Of a DNA stretch of 64,000 nt, positions 57,446 through 64,000 are shown in pieces; positions within the stretch are counted from its first letter, which is position 1, and each line of letters starts with the position of its first letter. The notes under the pieces were generated by a model. The model saw only the letters and a list, made by a program, of their open reading frames with translations, was not told the origin of the DNA and ran no database searches. This DNA is from Turnera subulata (Eukaryota; Streptophyta; Magnoliopsida; Malpighiales; Passifloraceae). The stretch is taken from contig JAKUCV010001666.1 in assembly GCA_028386065.3 (NCBI GenBank), forward strand, positions 1 through 64,000, given 5' to 3'. A program made the position numbers and the translations under genes.

Positions 57446-59073
57446 CTATTTATGTACAGGTTTAAGCACAGTTTTGCTGTACATAACGTTGTCGTTTGGT
57501 TCAAAATATCACTACCTAAGGGATTGTCATTCTACGTGATTTCAACCCGTCATCGCTATGTACCAGAAGGAAATTATGTTCATCCCCACATGTTTTAAAG
57601 TGGAGTCTAAGCCAAAGGCCATTTTGGCTAACCAATCGGTTACCAAATCATATTCTGTAGCAAACACTAACCTGAACCAACTGCTTCGGATATGGCCCCC
57701 TCTGGTCCGTAACCAGCTATATGGACATGAAATAATGATAAAATGGAATTAATACACAATCATAATCGTACTCTCACATAAGCTAATACTATCATGGTGG
57801 CTTAAGTAAGATATCTCCAATAGCGCGGCTTTCTAGAGTACAGCAACAAGAGCAAGCAAGTGAACCTGAACAGGATGAGCGGACGCTGCTCCCGTTTGAA
57901 CTGCTAAGAATGCGACAAAATAAAAAAGAAGAATAACAGGCTCAGATGAGCAAAGATGCTATCTCCTTAATTCAATAATTCAAATCTTCCTGAAATTCTT
58001 CTGATTGCAAAAACTAGAACGATTGTTGTTGATATGATTTGACACTCGCGCCGAATTCCTTTGATCTAATGCTCAGGCTTAGATCGAAGACTCAAAATTT
58101 GTTTATTCGTTATGTTCAGTTGCTTCCGTTCGTTACTTTCCAAACTTATTGAGAATTGAGAAATTCGTTGTTCTCATAATGATGTAGATAGTTTCAACAA
58201 AATTACCGTGGAAATTTGTTCATAAAAGCGGTGGGTTCAAGTGGAAGTTGACATTATAACGTACTATGGATAATTGTGGAAGGTCAATAAAACTTGGAGG
58301 ACGTAATATGACGTTTTAATCTTCTTTTTTTTTTTTGCTATTCCTAACGCAATTAGAATCCTCTCTCCTACGGAATGGGAACATTAAGAAAATACTAGGC
58401 AGCTTGTGCGAATCCTGCACGGTTGGACCACAGACAGGTTCCACGATATTTATTTCGAATCTTTGATTGTTGACTCCCCAAGTCAAGTTTTCGCATTGGC
58501 CCAACTCTATGTGAAGTGAACCATGAATCTTCCTTAATATCTCGGGGAATATTTTTTCATGTCATAACAAAAACAGTGTCTTCGTATACAATACACCCTA
58601 CTAGTGAGATCCGCCACTGATCGACAATTCAGAATTGGCTTGTGAATTTTCAATTCTGTAACTTCCATGCCCTAGTTGGCGATGTAATTGCAATGCCATG
58701 GTCCACGGCCGTCGTACTTGACTGTTTTTAAGGTAAGATCCAAAGATCAAACAGGCAACTAATGAGACATGGTTGAATATTTGACGTGTCAAATCTTGAC
58801 CTCCTCACAATCGTGGGTCTCCATTTTTTTGGAATCGGAAAGACAAATGACGCAAAGAGAAAGGTGAAAGAGAAAACAAAGATTAAAGACGTGACTGATG
58901 ATTAAGTATCCAAAAGGAATATACAGCACTCAAGTTACCAGTTGGCAATAATCTCTAGAATATTCAAACCGCGACAGACCTCAATTCTTGTAACCAAAAG
59001 AACAATAGAATGTAACTACCAAACTTATTACTAAAACTGAAATAGCATCACACATGGGTTTTGCAGATTAATT
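57446..59073. other. Intergenic between convergent aprataxin-like and PDC genes
   Basis: Both flanking genes end here, so the stretch holds two 3' UTRs. No other gene is supported. Confidence 0.6.
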
Positions 59074-61485
59074 CTACTGGGGGTTTGGTGGGCGGCTATT
59101 GGCGGCAGAGACCCTGGAGCCCCATTCCAGGAGTTCTTTGCTAGTATCATCCTTGTGAAGTATGACCTCAATGAAGCAGAGGCAATCCTTCTTTGGTCCT
59201 GTTGCGTTCTGGATTGCATCAATCAGCTGCTCCTCGTTGTGGACCTGCAACGCAAAGTTAAATAATAATTGTTAGATGATTCGAGTTTTATAACCCATTA
59301 ATTAATGCATTGAAGAAGACGCATTGACATGATGATGATACACGCTAACGACTCACCTTGGCTGTCCAGCACTTGCCTTCACCATTGTGGATTGCTTCAA
59401 CTAGGCCAGTGTAGTTCCAGTTCTTAATCACGTTGTAAGGTCCATCGTGGATTTCCACTTCAATGGTATATCCGCCATTGTTGATGAGAAAGATGATGCT
59501 CTTCTGCTTGCACCTCAACATAGTGGACACATCTTGAGCAGTCACCTAATGGCATTCACCACAAAAACAGAGCAAACCTATGAGCAACAATTTGGAAAAC
59601 ACAATGGGCCAGGAAGCTAATTAAGGGATGAATGAGAACTTGAAACGCATGAGTGGCAGAAACCAAGAATCATGATTCGAAAACAATACTTCTAGTGAGA
59701 ACTTCCGGGAGATAATACCTGAAAGCTGCCATCACCTATGAAAGCAATAACACGCTTCTCTGGCACAGCCTGAGCATACCCAAGAGTGGCACCAACTGAC
59801 CAACCAATGGACCCGTACTGCATTTGAAACTCATACCTACAAAGTTCAAACCCTCACAGTTAGATTCACAAAACCCAAACATATAAAGGCACAGCCAAGG
59901 GAACATAAATTTCTCTATTCCTTACCCGCATCCCCTCGGCAATCTCAGCTTCTGGCAATTAAACCACGAGTCCCCTGTCTCAGCAATCACAGCGGTCTCA
60001 CCAGACAGCATGTTCTGGATATGCTGGAACATCACATTAACCCTCAAAGGCTCATTGAGCTCACCCTTCAAAGGCTGTCCTTCCGGCACAAAGATCCTCT
60101 GGTAGTTGTCAAAAGCAGTAGAATTAAGTTGAAGCCTCTTAGCAAGAGCCCTGAAGAAATCCTTCATCAGAATACACCCAAATGCAGGTCCATTCCCGAT
60201 CACAACCCGGTCAGGCTGTACAATGATCGCCTTCTCCTTCTTCAGCAGCAAGGAATACCCAACCGAACTATAGTCATTGAAAATTGGCCCAGCGAACAAG
60301 TAAGCATCGGCAGATTCCACAATCTCAGAGCAGAAGGGAGTGCTCACGGCACCCCAGTAAGTCCCAATGAAACGAGGATGGTGCTCCGGCACGAGCCCTT
60401 TCGCCGACGGCATAATCGCAAGAGGGTAACCACAAGCATCAGCCAACTCAACAAAAGCTTCACTTGCATTTGCAGACCTCAGTTTAGGCCCGCCAACCAG
60501 GACAGGCTTCACTGCCTTGTTCAAGAAAGCTGCAGCAGCTTCCACTGCAGCCTCCAGCCCCATTTTGTTGCTCAATCTAATAAATAAAAAATCGAAATGT
60601 TCCAGTCAATACATAATAATTCCATCATTTCTAGATTACATAATAATGTATAGTGTAATAAAACAAGGCAAGAAATCAATTACTTGGGAGAGAGCGAAAA
60701 CGGCACCGGTTCCCTACTAAAAGTAGGGTGAGGAATTGCAGGCAAGTTACAGCTAATACTGATATAAACAGGCTTGCTCTCTTTCAGGGCGGTTGATATA
60801 GCTGTGTCGATCTGCTCGTGCGCATCTTCCAAGTTATTCACCACAGCCTAGCCACCAAAAAGGAAACAAAAGAAGCTCATCAGTAACGACCAAACGACAT
60901 GCCGTTTATTAAGAAATACAGTGGATAGTAGTATCAGTGGCTAAGCCACTATACCTGGTAGCAAGTAACGGTCTGGAAACACCTGAGTTCCTGGCTGAAG
61001 TCGGGCAAGCCAATGGTGTGGTGGAGGATCCTGTTGGTCCCATAATCATTGGAGTTGGGCCCACCGACGATGCAAATCACGGGGAGGTTCTCGCTGTACG
61101 CGCCGGCGATCGCGTTGAGGACGCTCAGCCCGCCGACGGTGAAGGTGACGACGCACGCGCCGACCCCGCGAGACCTGGCGTAGCCGTCGGCGGCGTACCC
61201 CGCGTTGAGCTCGTTGCAGCAGCCAACGTTGGTGAGGCCGGGCTCGGCGATCAGGTGGTCGAGGAGGGTGAGGTTGAAGTCGCCGGGGACGGTGAAGACG
61301 TCGGTGACGCCGACCTGGACGAGGCGGCGGGCGATGTGGCGGCCGAGGGTGGAGTCGGAGGGGTTGATGACCGGGGTGGGGGCGACGGGGGAGGACTGGA
61401 TGGCGGAGACGGCGCCGTTTGCAGGGCAGCACATGTCGCTGTTGGGTGCCTTGCAGGTGTCGATGGATCCTATCTTGGTGTCCAT
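59074..61485 (-). CDS. PDC: Pyruvate decarboxylase, six exons
   Basis: Exons on the minus strand are 61485-60955, 60847-60684, 60576-59926, 59836-59719, 59545-59357 and 59244-59074, giving 607 residues, the usual length for plant PDC. The start [11 protein letters not shown] is the family start; in-frame codons upstream to 61572 are leader. The N-terminal ThDP domain includes [20 protein letters not shown] and the catalytic-Glu region [17 protein letters not shown]. The C-terminal cofactor motif is GDGSFQ...INNGGYT, split over exons 4 and 5. The protein ends [16 protein letters not shown]. The enzyme converts pyruvate to acetaldehyde and CO2 in the cytosol. It is the first step of ethanol fermentation and is typically hypoxia-induced. 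The first exon is much more GC-rich than the rest. Confidence 0.97.
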
Positions 61486-61570
61486 GGTAGAGGGGAAGCT
61501 GTGTTGACTATTGATTGAATGGAGGAGAAATGTGTGTTCTTGAGAATGGTTAAAACTGTATGGGAATGAC

Positions 61571-61595
61571 AAGCGTAGAGAGAGAGAGAGAGAAG
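61571..61595. repeat. GA microsatellite in the PDC leader
   Basis: A GAGAGAGAGA run (TC-repeat on the coding strand) lies about 90-110 bp before the PDC start, inside the presumed 5' UTR. Confidence 0.8.
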
Positions 61596-61671
61596 TAGGG
61601 AAAATGTTTTGTATTACTTTCTTTTTGTCTGTTTTGATGTGATTGTGAGAAGAGGGAGGGAGGGGAGGAGG

Positions 61672-61790
61672 TTTTTATATACGTGTGGGGGTTTTAGAGG
61701 GGTTTTGGGTGGGTGAGTGGAAACTGGGTATACAAGGGGCCGTGGTTTTGGGAGGAGGGAGTTTTGTGGGTTTTAAGCACTGTGGTTTTT
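61672..61790 (-). promoter_or_regulatory. PDC promoter: TATA box and hypoxia-element-like sites
   Basis: On the minus strand TATATAAAAA (61681-61672) is a TATA box about 190 bp before the ATG. Upstream, AAACCACGGCC (61748-61738) and AAACCAC (61788-61782) resemble the AAACCA-type core of plant hypoxia-responsive promoter and anaerobic elements. Confidence 0.6.
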
Positions 61791-64000
61791 GCTATGAAAG
61801 CACATGGAAGATTTTATAATGTTTTTGCTACATGCTAAAATTGCGCTCCAGCGATATAATTGGGTAATTACTTGGGGAAGCAGCTTATGCCTTGTAGCGA
61901 AAGAAAAAAAAAAAATGAAGAAGTTGGGTCCATAATTGCCAAAAGAAGTGTGGTTGGATGCAAATACATGAGTTTTAGGAAGGTTCTAGCCGAGAACGTC
62001 ATCCTGGATTTAGTTAGTTGGGTAGAAGATGCTAGATTTGTGCGCTTAATATTTTGACAGGCTGCCCTCAAAGAGGTTCCGGATCCATCTCATAAAATTA
62101 CGCCGCCTGTTTTCTGTTGTTAGCCACGTTTTGATCCCGTGATTAAAAAGAAAAATTTAGATGGGCTTTATAACCAAATATGTCATTTTTAACTTAAGTG
62201 ACTTCACGTCACGACCTAGACCATCAATTTTTGCTTGGTTTGTTTTAGACTACGACGCGGAATGACTAGAATCGTTAAAATTGTGATGATGATTCTTTTC
62301 TTCCCATGTTTTGACGACAGAATCCTTTTCATGACCTGAAATATCAAAGGTGCACACAAGTTTGTAGTGTCCGGACTATTAAGGAAAAAAAAATGAAACG
62401 CAGATCTTTATTACTAATCATTAATTTCTCTCGAAAAACGGTTGTCAATGACAGTCAAAGAAGGAATATAATTTTGTCGTTGAAATTAGGGAATGGATGG
62501 AAAATATCGTGCACTGTCGTGAAAAATATGGAGTAACTAATTAGAAGAGGTTATATTTGGAATTAGTGTCAGCTAAATCTTGAAAAAGAGAATTTTAGGT
62601 CAGTACGCATCCTTTCATTCGTAGTCTTCAAGGAAAAGAAATCCGGTAATTTTCTTTTTGGGTATTTCTACTGTAAAAAAAAAAAAACGCACTGGTTCGA
62701 ACCATGTTTTTCAAAAAGGATGTCCCTTAGCTGTGCCCTGGTTTTTGGACATTGTTTTTTTTTCCTATTCCTTTTGGTTTTGAACCCTATTAGCACAATG
62801 AACAGCAGTCGCGCGACTAGATCAACATGGTCTAAGATTTGGGTCTTTTTTCGTTAATCATTAAATAAATGCAAGCTCGATAAAAAGATTGAGAAAAAGG
62901 TGGTCAAGTTGGTACGAAATGTGTGGATCGGGAGTCAATAGGAAAACCAGGAGCAAGTTTTTGGTTTAAATCCCAAAACCGCGGTTCTGGTGGATAGGAA
63001 AAAAAACCATAGGAGTCGCTGCTGGTAATCGCTGATGACTACTTACTATAAAAAAAGAATAATAATAGTACTATTACTAGGAAACAGCCAAGATCTCTCC
63101 GCGCAGAACTTTTAAAATTTTTTTTTTTAAAAAAAAGGAAATACCAAGGGATCCAAGCCGAACATCCCACGTAGATTGCATGCAGGAGTTTGCCGAACAC
63201 ACGTGTGATTAATCGAACGGTGTCTTGGAAACGAGTTTATGTGGCCCCTGATTTCCACTTTTAAAGTGAATGTGGAATTAAATTACAAGCTAGACTCGCC
63301 AATTAAGGACAGACAAAGTTCATCCTTGGAATATTCTCCTTTGAAGAATTTCAACATTCTGACAGGTGGCTAAGGGCTTCCTCTTTCAGCAAATTTTCAG
63401 TTTTTTTATCATTATTATATGAAATAATGCTAATATGTTCCCCATTTTCGGAATATATTAATATATGTTATATTTTAGTTTCCCAACATCCACAGCTTAG
63501 TCCTAACTAATCTGAAATTCGACCAAGTCGTACGTTTAAGTATAATAGGTGAGTCGTTCTCAAAAAAAAAGTATAGTAGGTGAGTCTAATGAAAACTCGA
63601 ACATCTCGCTTAGGTGGAATCTATTAATAAAAATTACTAAAATATCTTACAAATTATGAAATAATCAAATCGCATAGAAACATCTATGGTGAATAAAAAT
63701 TTGAACACCGACTTAAATGGGAGCAGCCAATATTCATAGTCAAATTATGATTGGCACAAGAAAATTGATAAAGCAGAAATAGACAATTATACTAGTGGGG
63801 AGATAAAATATAAATGAAATTTAAAAATTCAACCATTAATGCTCTCTAAATTTTATAAAATGACACATAAAAATTTATAAATTTAAAATTTCTAAAATAA
63901 TTATTATTTAAAAAGATAGGACAAAAGAGAGAGGGTAAGGGCAGGCTTCTCAAAATTTAAAATTGACATAAAAATTTCATTTCTCTTAATAGCTTTTGGC
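61791..64000. other. Intergenic, no gene seen
   Basis: AT-rich sequence upstream of PDC. It has a GGTTCGAACC palindrome after a poly(A) run near 62690, and a direct-repeat footprint (63540-63586). No coding region is supported to the window edge. Confidence 0.5.

Noticed and set aside
60937..61518. Long Gly/Val/Glu-rich open frame on the plus strand
   Set aside because: Antisense shadow of the GC-rich first exon of PDC.
62680..62705. tRNA B box or SINE at GGTTCGAACC after a poly(A) run
   Set aside because: Only a 10-bp palindrome. No A box at the right distance and no target duplication found.

Overview
The window is nuclear DNA of a flowering plant, almost certainly a eudicot. It is AT-rich, its genes are spliced or lie far apart, and it is crowded with LTR retrotransposons, a Stowaway-type MITE and a TRIM solo LTR. 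The host genes are typical plant families (PEBP, bHLH, receptor-like proteins, eL41, aprataxin-like, pyruvate decarboxylase). From memory, PEBP, aprataxin-like and pyruvate decarboxylase genes are also neighbours near the top of Arabidopsis chromosome 5 (about At5g01300 to At5g01330). The window therefore looks like a syntenic block swollen by transposons. I cannot name the species.

Layout. 1-640: edge of a LINE-like endonuclease element (minus). 760-7700: decayed Ty1/copia element (plus) containing a 3.5 kb solo-LTR-like insertion (3108-6582). 8456-9052: PEBP gene (minus). 12218-23877: complete, fairly young Sirevirus-like Ty1/copia element (minus) with TSD CCTTG, gag, pol, a third ORF and a nested LINE-like unit. 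27271-27780: intronless bHLH gene. 29955-33284: intact receptor-like protein gene (minus). 34697-34973: Stowaway MITE. 35073-35529: solo LTR. 36071-42784: long LTR with a second LTR of the same family nested in it (38989-41255, containing a 572-base assembly gap). 46771-50025: receptor-like protein pseudogene broken by a nonsense codon, a TRIM solo LTR and frameshifts. 51148-51350: ribosomal protein eL41. 53691-57445: six-exon aprataxin-like gene. 59074-61485: six-exon pyruvate decarboxylase gene (minus). The remaining stretches are intergenic.

The most unusual signal is in the Sirevirus-like element. Both LTRs carry 14 sites of the perfect palindrome AACATCGATGTT, or decayed versions of it. 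They sit upstream of the TATA box in pairs and quartets spaced 20-21 bp, with larger steps of about 42 and 73 bp, so all sites fall near one face of the helix. A second array of eight such pairs (15240-15767) lies inside the element, directly upstream of its own TATA box and of the third ORF. This suggests a duplicated, helically phased promoter module that gives an accessory gene its own control. Decayed sites mostly show CpG-type transitions.

Other structure not explained by coding: two unrelated hairpin families in which the loop is constant while the stems change in compensated pairs (817-1047 plus 2964-2978, and 42081-42175); at least five tiny oligo(A)-ended insertions, each between 10-17 bp direct repeats; a 20-bp palindrome in the long LTR; and hypoxia-element-like sites upstream of the pyruvate decarboxylase TATA box.
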